Assembly (NCBI RefSeq): GCF_004342165.1 | Contig: NZ_SMAL01000008.1 | Coordinates: forward strand, 58,396 to 122,395 | DNA: 64,000 nucleotides | DNA from: Natranaerovirga pectinivora | GTDB lineage: Bacteria; Bacillota; Clostridia; Lachnospirales; DSM-24629 | Reading direction: 5' to 3' | In this document: positions 53,375-62,512 of the stretch, piece by piece | Position numbering within the stretch: position 1 is the first letter of the stretch | How the letters are laid out: each line of letters opens with the position of its first letter | Notes under the pieces: generated by a model | What the model saw: only the letters and a program-made list of their open reading frames with translations | The model's database searches: none | What the model was told of the DNA's origin: nothing | Made by a program: the position numbers and the translations under genes

Positions 53375-54376
53375 ATGAAGGTTTTACTAGTAGATGATGA
53401 TGAAATAAGTTTAAAAAAATTGGAATGGCTTGTTAATGCCTTAGGGTACGAAACTCTCTTAGCCGAAAACGGTAAGCAAGCATGGGAAATATGGAAAACA
53501 GAAAGACCTCGAATGGTTATTACTGATTGGATGATGCCTGGTATGGATGGTTTAGAACTTACTAAAGAAATCAGAAATGCAGAAAGCAGCCAATACACGT
53601 ACATAATCATCGTAACCACAAAAAGCAATACGGATGATATTATATATGCAATAGATTCTGGTGCAGATAATTATATTGCAAAACCCTACAGCAAAGAAGA
53701 ACTATCGGCTAAAATCCGTTCAGGTCAAAGAATTGTAGATCTAGAATCAAGAGATACCATTATCTTTGCCATCTCTAAACTTGCTGAGTCAAGGGATGTA
53801 GAAACTGGAAACCACCTAGAACGTATAAGATACTATTCAAAAATAATTGCTGAATACTTACTAGAAAAAGGTTACTATAGTGAAGAAATTAATCCTGCCT
53901 TCGTAGACAATATCTTTTTAACAAGTCCTTTACACGATATTGGAAAAATTGGAATACCAGATCATATTCTTCTTAAGACTGAAAGACTAGATACAGAAGA
54001 ATTTGAAATAATGAAAACACACACCATTATAGGTTACGAAACACTAATGGAAACGGCAAAAAAAGATCTAAAAGCAGACTACTTTAAAATGAGTGCCTCA
54101 ATCGCATTATGTCATCACGAAAAATACGACGGCTCTGGGTATCCCAATGGTCTAAAAGGACAAGAAATCCCAATAAGTGCCAGAATTGTTGCACTTGCAG
54201 ATGTATACGATGCCTTAGTAAGCAAAAGGGTATACAAAACATCCTACCCCCACGATATCTCAAAATCCATTATATTAAAAGGCGACGGATCACACTTCGA
54301 CCCCATCATAGTAGAAGCATTCTTAGCATGCGAAGACAAATTTCTAGAAGTATCCAAACTATACTCAGACAACTAG
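53375..54376 (+). CDS. Response regulator with HD-GYP domain
   Basis: A 333-residue protein: receiver (about 1-120) with DDDE and phospho-Asp in VITDWMMPGMDG, then an HD-GYP phosphodiesterase (about 135-325) with HDIGKIGIPD, HHEKYDGSGYP and the GYP region intact. It probably degrades cyclic-di-GMP when phosphorylated by the adjacent kinase. GGAGG precedes the ATG. The last 50 codons are C-ending, unlike the rest of the gene. A terminator follows immediately. Confidence 0.95.
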   Translation: MKVLLVDDDEISLKKLEWLVNALGYETLLAENGKQAWEIWKTERPRMVITDWMMPGMDGLELTKEIRNAESSQYTYIIIVTTKSNTDDIIYAIDSGADNYIAKPYSKEELSAKIRSGQRIVDLESRDTIIFAISKLAESRDVETGNHLERIRYYSKIIAEYLLEKGYYSEEINPAFVDNIFLTSPLHDIGKIGIPDHILLKTERLDTEEFEIMKTHTIIGYETLMETAKKDLKADYFKMSASIALCHHEKYDGSGYPNGLKGQEIPISARIVALADVYDALVSKRVYKTSYPHDISKSIILKGDGSHFDPIIVEAFLACEDKFLEVSKLYSDN

Positions 54377-54398
54377 CGGAGATTATCTCCGCTTTTTT
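54376..54398 (+). terminator. Terminator of the HD-GYP gene
   Basis: GCGGAGA/TCTCCGC around TTA, then TTTTTT. It begins at the stop codon. Confidence 0.9.
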
Positions 54399-54438
54399 GT
54401 CGGACAAAATTCAAACATCCAATCAGGCTACTTATTCT

Positions 54439-54546
54439 TGGTTTATGGTTTGGTAATTGGTTTGGTTTTTGGTTTGGTTTTTGGTTTGGTTTTTGGTTTG
54501 GTTTTTGGTTTGGTTTTTGGTTTGGTTTTTGGTTTCTTGGTTTGGT
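54439..54546. repeat. 12-bp tandem repeat
   Basis: Six perfect units of GGTTTGGTTTTT (54459-54530) with degenerate flanks. Because 12 is a multiple of three, all frames that lack a stop stay open, which explains the apparent Lys-Pro-Asn-Gln and Trp-Phe-Leu-Val frames here. The A/C to T/G strand bias is extreme. Confidence 0.9.
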
Positions 54547-54577
54547 TCTTATGTCCTTAATAACGGACATAAAAAAA

Positions 54578-54671
54578 GGATTATTACTATATATGAACGT
54601 AATAGCGAAGCCAAGGCATCTAACAACCATGATGGTTGTGAATTTTTGAAGTTCATATATAATAATAATCC
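54578..54671. repeat. Dispersed palindromic element, copy 3
   Basis: Arms of 21 bases (54578-54598, 54651-54671) starting GGATTATTA pair with one mismatch. Inside: GTAATAGCGAAGCCAAGG and a hairpin ACAACC-ATGAT-GGTTGT. It lacks part of the middle seen in copy 1 but aligns at both ends. Confidence 0.78.
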
Positions 54672-54719
54672 AACAAACGCTTATCTGTCCTATTCTATTC
54701 AAAATGCATAAAAAGATCC

Positions 54720-55427
54720 TTAGATAGTCCACTCATCATGAACAATCCCAACCAAATACCTCCTATCATTATCCTCCTGAAAAACCAATCTCAAACTTCT
54801 CCAATCCATTCCAATAAACTGCTCCTCAAAACCAGTAAAATGAAACTCAACAAACTCTGCCCCTGGAAAAGCCTCTTCAATATTATTAATCATACTCCCA
54901 GTGGACACCTCTACATTATTCCCTATAATATGTGCATTGACATAGTCCTCATCATAAATAAAACGCTCATAAAACTCTCTAAAAGTGAATTCAATTGGAT
55001 AACCAGTGCCATCAAAAGCACCCCAAATAAACACTTCATCACTTTCCATAATATTTGGCAAATCCTTCTCTAACAAAATAACATCCACTGCATAATCTAC
55101 ATAAGCATATGGTGAAAACAGCAAACCTACTTCAGGATTAACCCACTCCTGCAAAGCATCAAAATCTTGATCTTTAATTAGATTTACTACCTCTAAAGCA
55201 TCTCTAATAAGATTTTCTTCTAAATCAGCAGCCCCTTGTCCTTCTCTAAGAATACTAAGTTCTTCACTTAATGAAAAATTCTCAGCTTCTAACTCACTAA
55301 TTCTTTGTTCAAGAACTTCAATTCGACCATCATCAACATTATCTAAAGGCCCATCATTTTCTCTACAACCATATAAAGATATAGAAACAAGAATAATGAT
55401 GAAAATAAGACTTAATTTTTTATTCAT
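54720..55427 (-). CDS. Putative lipoprotein of unknown function
   Basis: About 235 residues. The signal MNKKLSLIFIIILVSISLYGC ends with a lipobox Cys at residue 21, followed by a heptad coiled coil (about 35-65, RIEVLEQRISELEAENFSLSE) and a soluble domain (about 80-235) ending in a strand-rich FVEFHFTGFEEQFIGMDWRSLRLVF. I do not recognise the family. The start at 55427 has GGAGG 7 bases upstream. It stands alone, convergent with the HD-GYP gene, before the pectate lyase 3' end. Confidence 0.7.
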   Translation of the reverse strand: MNKKLSLIFIIILVSISLYGCRENDGPLDNVDDGRIEVLEQRISELEAENFSLSEELSILREGQGAADLEENLIRDALEVVNLIKDQDFDALQEWVNPEVGLLFSPYAYVDYAVDVILLEKDLPNIMESDEVFIWGAFDGTGYPIEFTFREFYERFIYDEDYVNAHIIGNNVEVSTGSMINNIEEAFPGAEFVEFHFTGFEEQFIGMDWRSLRLVFQEDNDRRYLVGIVHDEWTI

Positions 55428-55523
55428 TATAAAACCTCCAATTTTCCCCAACTTAAGTATAAATTGTTTTAGGAAAAAATATTTATATATATATATTATA
55501 TCAATTGGTAAACTATTTATCCA

Positions 55524-55563
55524 AAAAAACTAGCAGCAGAGAAATTCTCTACTACTAGTTTTT
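55524..55563 (-). terminator. Terminator of the pectate lyase gene
   Basis: AAACTAGCAGCAGAGA and a near-complement around AAT. Two positions are G-U pairs only in the minus-strand RNA, and the T run follows leftward, so it acts for the lyase. Confidence 0.85.
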
Positions 55564-55587
55564 ATATGTGATACTTATAATATTATA

Positions 55588-58500
55588 TTATTGTAAGAAT
55601 GGTGCTACAATTTCATAGAAAGCATCCCAATTAATATTTCCCTTATCATCTCTTATGCGAGCTGTTAAATTATTTAATTTTGCAAAGTCTGCGTCCGTTA
55701 AAACTGCTTCTTCTCCTGATGCATTTAATGATGCATTACCATCAAAGAAGTAATTTCTATCAGATTCTAAGTTACCAGGATAAGTATCCGAAGTACTATT
55801 TTCTGGGTTTTGGTGGAATGATACAAGTCCGTCCACTTGGAAATCTGTTTGAATGTTAGTGTATGTGTATAAATACACATTTCTTTGATTATTGAATGAA
55901 ATACTGTCTTCAATTATTAATCCTGGATTACTATTACTTGAAATACCATTTGATCCATTACCAAAAGCAACGCTATTTTTAAGGATATGCGGTACATGGA
56001 CACCTTCTCCACCAAGTTTGAATCCATTTTTACCATTTCCTACAGTACCATCTGTTAAGAAACCATTGTTGTAAGATATACTATCGATAATTTGTACTGG
56101 TCCGATAGCACCTTCACCAACTTTAGTGTATAAATCCCAACCGTCATCAATATTATTATGTGCAATACATCTAATGAAGATATTACCATATCCAGAGGTT
56201 AATTTTGCGGCAAAACCGTCAGCATTATTTCCAGATGGGTCTCTGTTATCAAAAGATACACTGTTTGCAATAATATTGTGTGATGGCCACTCATTAATAT
56301 CCATTGAAAGATCTGTACGACTTATTTGCATTCCAGTGTCACCGTTCTCATAGAATCTAGCATTATTGATGATATTATGACTTCCACCAAGTCTAACACC
56401 TTGGCTGTTTCCTGCTGAACGAGCAAAGTCCATACCTTCAATATACCAGTAGTTACCACTGAATAATGCACCAGCAACTCTTCTATCAAAGTCTATAACT
56501 GGTCTAGCACCTGGTGCAGCTACTAAGAATTTCATATGTCTTTCTGTACCATCATTGTATTTATTAATAACTAACCTTGTATCACGAACATAATGTCCAT
56601 CTAACATAAGAATTCTTTGACCAGGTAATACAAAATCAATTGCAGTATCTAAGTCAACTGGGTCTTCTTCTGTTCCTGACCCATTAGGTGTTCCTGTTGG
56701 AGAAACATAGATGTCTTCTCCATCTAGATAAATTCTATTTTCCACAGTGAAGTTTTGAACAATCTTATCATATGAAGTTAGTAATTGTGTATCATCTGGT
56801 AAGAACGTTACACTGAAGTTTGTTTTATCATTTCCAGGAATTTCAGTTGTTAAAGCAAAAGTTTCTCCTGCTATTACTTCTGCATCTGTAGCGATAATTT
56901 CTTGACCTTGTTTGATTGTAACTGTACCACTAGCAGTAGCTTCTAACATAAAGTTATAATTTGTTTCTGAAGTTCTTTCTAAAGAAACAACTTCAAATGC
57001 TGCATCAATAGCTTCTAATGGCGCTTCAACTTTTGGTGCATCTGTTTCAGTAGCAGTTACAGCAAATTCAATATTACTTACTTCAATATGAGCCTCTCTA
57101 GCTGTAAAGAAACCTACGAATAAGTTATCTGAATCTTGAAGACTTAATATGTCTGGTTCGAAAAACATTACTTCTTCACCATTATTTAATTGACCAACAT
57201 AGCCACTATTTGTTTTAGATAGAGTAAGTCTATAGTCTTGCTCTGGATAAGTGTTTGCCGTAGTTGGTAATTCTTCTTTTATCATAATGCTTTGTCTACC
57301 TTCGTGACCTGGAAGTCTTTCTCCATCAGAAGATACAACACCTGTTCTAACATACAATTGTGTACCATTTGGAAGTGTAGTTCCTCCACTATATCCACCA
57401 ACAACAGCGATATTTGATGAGAATACACTTGCATCTAAATGGGTTCCTATGGCATCCCTTGCCATTATACCAAATGACTCTTGACCATCATGTGGTGATT
57501 TTGCATATCGAATAACTTTAATATCTGCTGATAATACAAAGTTATCTTGATCTGGATCTAATATTGTATAGTAATAAGAAATACCATCTTGATCTCCTGT
57601 TACTTTACCCGCATTACCTAAAGCGCTAAGTTCAATTGTTCCATCTTCTAGAACATTTACTTGGTTTCTTTCAGCTCCAGCAGATTGACCAAAGATGATA
57701 CTATGCCATTCAACTGGTGCCCCTTCTCTTACTGTAACTTTAAGCACAGTAGAACCAACACTTGATGAAATAACTAACTCATATACACCTGCTTGAGAAC
57801 TATCAAAAGCATCTGTATCAATTGTATAGTTTTCAATTACTTCTCTATCTTCATTGTCATAAACTTGTGAAACTACTAAACCTGTAGCATCAAAGTTTTC
57901 TCCAACAAAGTAAGTTGTTTTTGGATATTCTGTAACCTCTATCCCTACTAACTCTTTAACTTTAACTTCTAATGTTAAATCAGTTGTAAAGTCTTTATGG
58001 GAAAGGGTTAATCTTTTACTTCCTGGCTCTGATGTATCTAACTCTGATACCACATACTCATTTCTAAGTAATCTTACTTGATTACCATCACTATACTTAG
58101 AATATACAACCATACCATCTAACTCTAATTCATCATCAATAAAATAAAGTGTTTTTTGTGGTAGTTGTCTAATATCTAATCCTGTAAGTGTTGCATTACT
58201 AACATTTACTTCAAATGAAGTTGTTGTTTCAGGAGTTTCTGTAGATACAACTGTAATTGTTTTTACACCTGCACTTGTAAAAGCACCCTCTTCATTCACA
58301 TCTTCAATAATAAATTCATATAAATCTTCACTGATTTCTTTTACCAAATAACCATCATTATATACAGCTGTTACTTCAAATCCATCAGCGTCAAAACGAT
58401 CACCAATATAGTAATCTGTTTTCGCTGGGAAGTATTTAACAGATAATTCTGTTGCTGTAAGAGCTGTAATATCAATATCAACTGTTGTTGTTACACCATT

Positions 58501-60048
58501 ATAGTTAATAGTAACTGTAGTCGTTCCTACTTCACTACTATCATATCCTGTAACAATATAATCACTACCTGAAAGGGCTTGCTTACTTCCATCAGAGAAT
58601 ACTGCTGATACATCTAATAGATCTGACTCAAGCTCTTGCCCAAGTAATATTTCTACACCCTCATTAACACTTGCTTCAACTTCAGTTACTCTTCTTGCAT
58701 CTACTTTGATATCAAAATCACTGAAAGTAATATCTGCATTTCTTACTGCATACATACCTACATAAAGGGTATTACCAGCAAATTCGAAATCTTCATATAC
58801 TACAGGTTCTTCATTTCCAACAGTTAATACATATGTATTTCCTGCTTTTCTAATACTTAAATCTAAAACATCACCAGGTACTGGATTCACACCAAAGAAC
58901 CCTTCTCTACTTAAAGAGCCATCTTTTCTACTGAATGTATATTCAGCATCTCTCGCTAATCCTAATGGTCCTGCTGCTACATAATCAGTAGATAATGTGC
59001 CTTCACTAATATTATGTAGAATTTCATCTCTAACCATTAAACCAAATGATACTTGATTGTTTACACTATATTCATTGATTTTTGCTTTTGCTGTGATTTC
59101 AAAATTAAGGTTTGCTGGAACTTCTTTGTAATAGAAAGCTAATCCATCTGTACTTCCTGCAATTTTACCTCTATTATTTGAAACTCTCATTCTTAATGTA
59201 CCATCTTCGTTTGGCGTTATTTCATAATCAACTGGATTGATTTTGTCTTGACCACCAATATCTCCAAAGAAACTGTCTTCCCAATCACCAAGTTGTCCTT
59301 CAATATTTAATTTAACATTAGTGAAGTTAACCGTTGCATTTCTTACAACATAAAGTCCAGCAAAAAGGCTGTTGCCTGCAAAGTCAAAGTTCTCTATAAC
59401 TACTGGCGCTTCATCTCCAACAGTTAAGATATAAGTGTTTCCTACTTTTTGAATGCTTATATCAACTTTATCCCCTTGAACTGGATTAACTGAGAATAAC
59501 CCTTCTCTACTTAAAGTACCATCTTTTCTAGTAAAAGTGTATTCAGCATCTCTTGCTAATCCTAAAGGACCTGCAGCGATATAATCTGATGATACGCTTC
59601 CATCACTTTCATTTTTAAGGACTTCGTCTCTTATCATTAAACCAAAAGAAACTTGATTGTTTACACTGTAATCAATAATTTCTGCTGTTGCAGATATTTC
59701 AAAGTTAAGATCTGATGGAATTTCTTTATAATAGAAAGCCAATCCATCTGCACTACTTGCAATTTTTCCTTTGTTATTTGAAACTCTCATAAAAACAGAT
59801 CCATCTTCTTTTGGAGTCACTTCATAGTGTTCTGGATCAATACTACCAGCACCACCAATGTCTCCAAAGAAACTATCTTCCCAATCACTAATTTCAACTT
59901 CACCTTCAATATCTTCGTTTTCTGTTGAGATTCTGGATTGTCCACCGTTATCCCCCAAAACACTCTCTTGCCCAAGAACTGTTAAAGACATTGATGAAAA
60001 TACTAACACAAGTGACATTATCAGACCTACTACTCTTTTCTTAGCCAT
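55588..60048 (-). CDS. Secreted multidomain PL9 pectate lyase
   Basis: A 1486-residue exported enzyme. Signal peptide about 1-27. Two similar 200-residue modules follow (about 54-250 and 253-450, both starting DWEDSFFGDIGG), probably carbohydrate-binding jelly rolls. Four bacterial Ig-like repeats (about 456-775, pattern YxxGDxFDxxGFxVxxxYxDG), a third related module (about 781-1010), and a C-terminal right-handed beta-helix (about 1103-1486) with NNADGFAAKLTSGYGN and DDGWDLYTK, the calcium and catalytic Lys region of family PL9, complete it. It lacks S-layer or sortase anchors. It would produce unsaturated oligogalacturonides for the 15-23 kb locus. Monocistronic. Confidence 0.93.
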   Translation of the reverse strand: MAKKRVVGLIMSLVLVFSSMSLTVLGQESVLGDNGGQSRISTENEDIEGEVEISDWEDSFFGDIGGAGSIDPEHYEVTPKEDGSVFMRVSNNKGKIASSADGLAFYYKEIPSDLNFEISATAEIIDYSVNNQVSFGLMIRDEVLKNESDGSVSSDYIAAGPLGLARDAEYTFTRKDGTLSREGLFSVNPVQGDKVDISIQKVGNTYILTVGDEAPVVIENFDFAGNSLFAGLYVVRNATVNFTNVKLNIEGQLGDWEDSFFGDIGGQDKINPVDYEITPNEDGTLRMRVSNNRGKIAGSTDGLAFYYKEVPANLNFEITAKAKINEYSVNNQVSFGLMVRDEILHNISEGTLSTDYVAAGPLGLARDAEYTFSRKDGSLSREGFFGVNPVPGDVLDLSIRKAGNTYVLTVGNEEPVVYEDFEFAGNTLYVGMYAVRNADITFSDFDIKVDARRVTEVEASVNEGVEILLGQELESDLLDVSAVFSDGSKQALSGSDYIVTGYDSSEVGTTTVTINYNGVTTTVDIDITALTATELSVKYFPAKTDYYIGDRFDADGFEVTAVYNDGYLVKEISEDLYEFIIEDVNEEGAFTSAGVKTITVVSTETPETTTSFEVNVSNATLTGLDIRQLPQKTLYFIDDELELDGMVVYSKYSDGNQVRLLRNEYVVSELDTSEPGSKRLTLSHKDFTTDLTLEVKVKELVGIEVTEYPKTTYFVGENFDATGLVVSQVYDNEDREVIENYTIDTDAFDSSQAGVYELVISSSVGSTVLKVTVREGAPVEWHSIIFGQSAGAERNQVNVLEDGTIELSALGNAGKVTGDQDGISYYYTILDPDQDNFVLSADIKVIRYAKSPHDGQESFGIMARDAIGTHLDASVFSSNIAVVGGYSGGTTLPNGTQLYVRTGVVSSDGERLPGHEGRQSIMIKEELPTTANTYPEQDYRLTLSKTNSGYVGQLNNGEEVMFFEPDILSLQDSDNLFVGFFTAREAHIEVSNIEFAVTATETDAPKVEAPLEAIDAAFEVVSLERTSETNYNFMLEATASGTVTIKQGQEIIATDAEVIAGETFALTTEIPGNDKTNFSVTFLPDDTQLLTSYDKIVQNFTVENRIYLDGEDIYVSPTGTPNGSGTEEDPVDLDTAIDFVLPGQRILMLDGHYVRDTRLVINKYNDGTERHMKFLVAAPGARPVIDFDRRVAGALFSGNYWYIEGMDFARSAGNSQGVRLGGSHNIINNARFYENGDTGMQISRTDLSMDINEWPSHNIIANSVSFDNRDPSGNNADGFAAKLTSGYGNIFIRCIAHNNIDDGWDLYTKVGEGAIGPVQIIDSISYNNGFLTDGTVGNGKNGFKLGGEGVHVPHILKNSVAFGNGSNGISSNSNPGLIIEDSISFNNQRNVYLYTYTNIQTDFQVDGLVSFHQNPENSTSDTYPGNLESDRNYFFDGNASLNASGEEAVLTDADFAKLNNLTARIRDDKGNINWDAFYEIVAPFLQ

Positions 60049-60127
60049 GTAAAAACCTCCTTCATTTTTTTGGTAAATTTTTGGGCGTCAAGCTTTTCCA
60101 AAGAAAAACAAGGCCCTTTGAGTCACA

Positions 60128-60169
60128 TTTTTATATATTAGATGCTATTACAGTCCTAATATATAAAAA
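60128..60169 (-). repeat. Inverted repeat in the pectate lyase leader
   Basis: TTTTTATATATTAG (60128-60141) and its perfect complement (60156-60169), 14 bases apart, in the untranslated leader. It could be an operator or an RNA hairpin. Confidence 0.6.
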
Positions 60170-60505
60170 TAGATTTTGGGATAACCAAAACCTTATTTAA
60201 AGGCAATTGCTTACCTTTATCACATTATAAATTAGTGAGTTTAAAAAATGTGTTTCTTATGGTTATCATTACCATATGTACTATAATAACATAAAATACG
60301 TTTACAATCAATGGTTTTAGTGCATTTTGACATATATTTTCCAATCATTGTAAATTATGCCAGTATTAAATTGTTTAAAAAGCTGTTAAATTTTAAATTT
60401 TATCTCTTTTTCATCTCCTTTTTATACAAAAACAGTCCCTGTTTAACACATTGCTTTTTTGAATTTCAAATGATTTTATTTCAATTTATATCTTAAAATC
60501 CAAGA

Positions 60506-60534
60506 TTTACAATTAATAGGTAATATGATATTAT
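60506..60534 (+). promoter_or_regulatory. Promoter of the YibE/F pair
   Basis: TTTACA (60506-60511), 17 bases, TATTAT (60529-60534), 30 bases before the start. Confidence 0.7.
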
Positions 60535-60563
60535 TCCATTAAACTTATATGGATGGTGAGATA

Positions 60564-61706
60564 ATGTTATCCCATATTAAAAAAAGAATACTTTCACTAA
60601 TAAAAGTAATAAAACCATTAAATCACTATCAATATACCATAGGCATTCTATTGATTTTAATGTCCATAAGCCTACACTCCTTTATATCTAATAACGAAAA
60701 CCATTACAATCAACCTATTGCAAAAATTACTTCTGTAATCATTGACACTGATGGGTTGTCACACCATTTTATCAAAGAAGATATCGAAGCTATTATATTA
60801 AATGGCAAACATAAAGGAACTGTAATACATCTACAAAATAATGTACATTATTCAGAAGCTTATAATGCACCCTTTACCATAGGTGACAAAGTCTTTATTA
60901 CTATAAGACAAAATGAGTTTAATGAAATCCATTACACTTACATTAGAGAGTTTAAGAGAGATGAATACTTAGGATATATTATCATTCTCTTTGTATTATT
61001 AACCCTTTTTGTCGCTGGCTCAAAAGGCGCTCGTTCTTTAGCTATGATGTTGTTTAATGTATTGATTTTCTATAATATAATAAGGTTTTTCGTAAGGGGT
61101 TATAATCTAATACCAATTACCCTAATCGCTAGCATTTTATTTATTGTTGTATCCATATCAATGGTCAATGGCTTTAATAAAAAAAGCGCTTCTGCTATCC
61201 TTGGCTCTTTATTTACTTCATTGATGACTTTATTAATAACCCTGTTCGTACTAAGTTTAACAGGCGCTAAAGGGATTTATTTTGAAGAAATGGAATTCCT
61301 CATCCACTCTCCTGAAGCAATATTTTATAGTGGTATTTTAATTGGAACTTTAGGTGGGATAATGGATATTGCCATTACTATAGCTTCCTCTATAGCAGAA
61401 TTATTGGCTCAGAATCCTAATATAGAAAATAAAACACTAATCCATTCAGGAAGAGCAATAGGCAAGGATATCATGGGCACTACTGCAAACACGTTAGCCC
61501 TTGCTTATCTCAGTGGTAGCATCCCTATTATTCTACTATGGTTAAAAAATGGGGTATCTTTATCTTATATTTTAAGAATAGGTATTAACCTAGAAATCAT
61601 ACGTGCTCTTATTGGCAGTATAGGCATCGTTTTGTCTATTCCTATAACACTTTTTGCTTCTATTATTCTAATGAAAAACGTTAAGATAGGGGGTACTGTA
61701 AAATGA
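60564..61706 (+). CDS. YibE/F-family membrane protein, long subunit
   Basis: About 380 residues. A first membrane segment (about 25-45), an extracytoplasmic domain (about 50-150, ISVIIDTDGLSHHFI), then about seven membrane segments with GGIMDIAITIASSIAEL and GKDIMGTTANTLALAYLSG, the YibE/F signature. Function is unproven; transport is often assumed. The ATG at 60564 has GGTGAG upstream. It overlaps the next gene by four bases. Confidence 0.9.
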   Translation: MLSHIKKRILSLIKVIKPLNHYQYTIGILLILMSISLHSFISNNENHYNQPIAKITSVIIDTDGLSHHFIKEDIEAIILNGKHKGTVIHLQNNVHYSEAYNAPFTIGDKVFITIRQNEFNEIHYTYIREFKRDEYLGYIIILFVLLTLFVAGSKGARSLAMMLFNVLIFYNIIRFFVRGYNLIPITLIASILFIVVSISMVNGFNKKSASAILGSLFTSLMTLLITLFVLSLTGAKGIYFEEMEFLIHSPEAIFYSGILIGTLGGIMDIAITIASSIAELLAQNPNIENKTLIHSGRAIGKDIMGTTANTLALAYLSGSIPIILLWLKNGVSLSYILRIGINLEIIRALIGSIGIVLSIPITLFASIILMKNVKIGGTVK

Positions 61707-62473
61707 ATGTCATTCCTATTTTAATTATAATACTTTTTGTTTTAATGTTACTTGTAGGGGGATCAAGAGGTATACGTACCTTTTTTACCTTGTTTTTTAA
61801 CTTTATCATTTTCTTTTTTATGTTGTTTTTTATTGCTTTAAGTTTTGATCCTATACTTATTACAATAATTGCCTCTATTGCAATCACTTATATTACTTTA
61901 TTCTTTTTAAACGGTGTGAATCAAAAAACAAAATCATCCTTTATTTCAGTTATTATAGTTGTTTTAATCACTATGTTAATAACCTATACTATGTCTAGAA
62001 ATGCTAAAATACAAGGATTTTCTACTGAAGAATTAGATTCTATAGCAACCCTATCTCTGTATGTTAATTTGAACTTTTCAAAAATCATCTTATGCCAAAT
62101 TTTAATAGGGTTACTTGGGGGCATTATAGATGTCTCAATATCTGTAGCATCTGCAATGAATGAAGTTTTTAGAAATAATCCTTTAATAGAAAAAAAAGAC
62201 CTTCTAAAATCCGGTCTAAACATTGGAAAAGACATTCTAGGTATAATGACCAACACCCTTCTTTTTGCCTATATGAGTGGTTTTATATCACTAATGATTT
62301 ATTTTAATATTTTAAAGTATTCCTTTGGCAATATGGTTAACTCAAAAATCTTTGTTTCAGAAATATTTCAGCTCCTTATTGGTGGTATTGGAATTATATT
62401 AATCATCCCCATTACAGCCTTAATCACTACAGAAACCTTAACAAAAAGAGATGCTTTACCTCAAAAGGAATAA
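61703..62473 (+). CDS. YibE/F-family membrane protein, short subunit
   Basis: A 256-residue partner with about seven membrane segments and the same signature, GGIIDVSISVASAMNEV and GKDILGIMTNTLLFAYMSG, but without the extracytoplasmic domain. The ATGA overlap with the preceding gene shows coupling and suggests a heteromeric complex. Confidence 0.9.
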   Translation: MNVIPILIIILFVLMLLVGGSRGIRTFFTLFFNFIIFFFMLFFIALSFDPILITIIASIAITYITLFFLNGVNQKTKSSFISVIIVVLITMLITYTMSRNAKIQGFSTEELDSIATLSLYVNLNFSKIILCQILIGLLGGIIDVSISVASAMNEVFRNNPLIEKKDLLKSGLNIGKDILGIMTNTLLFAYMSGFISLMIYFNILKYSFGNMVNSKIFVSEIFQLLIGGIGIILIIPITALITTETLTKRDALPQKE

Positions 62474-62499
62474 ACCTCTGAGATAGAGCATCTCTTTTC
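62447..62499 (+). terminator. Terminator of the YibE/F pair
   Basis: AGAGATGC (62447-62454, inside the gene end) pairs with GCATCTCT (62488-62495), with a short inner stem, then TTTTCT. Confidence 0.6.
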
Positions 62500-62512
62500 T
62501 ATAAAACTATTA

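Larger units (their letters stand above)
54399..54719. other. Repeat-filled gap between convergent genes
   Basis: No real gene. A 12-bp tandem repeat, an ATGTCC/GGACAT hairpin (54551-54570) and a copy of the palindromic element follow one another. Confidence 0.75.
60049..60563. other. Divergent intergenic region: lyase leader and YibE/F promoter
   Basis: No gene. Leftward it holds the ribosome-binding site of the lyase, a GGGC/GCCC hairpin around a TTTTC-GAAAA stem (about 60075-60125), and an inverted repeat (60128-60169). A TATAAT near 60225 on the minus strand may be the lyase -10. Rightward is the YibE/F promoter. Confidence 0.5.

Noticed and set aside
54373..54732. Open frames with Lys-Pro-Asn-Gln (minus) or Trp-Phe-Leu-Val (plus) repeats
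   Set aside because: They arise from a 12-bp tandem repeat, which keeps frames open on both strands. No start signal, and they overlap the terminator and the palindromic element.
60060..60250. Cyclic-di-GMP riboswitch before the pectate lyase
   Set aside because: GGGC...GACGCCC is suggestive, but the conserved GEMM core (CACGCACAGGGCAAACC) is missing.
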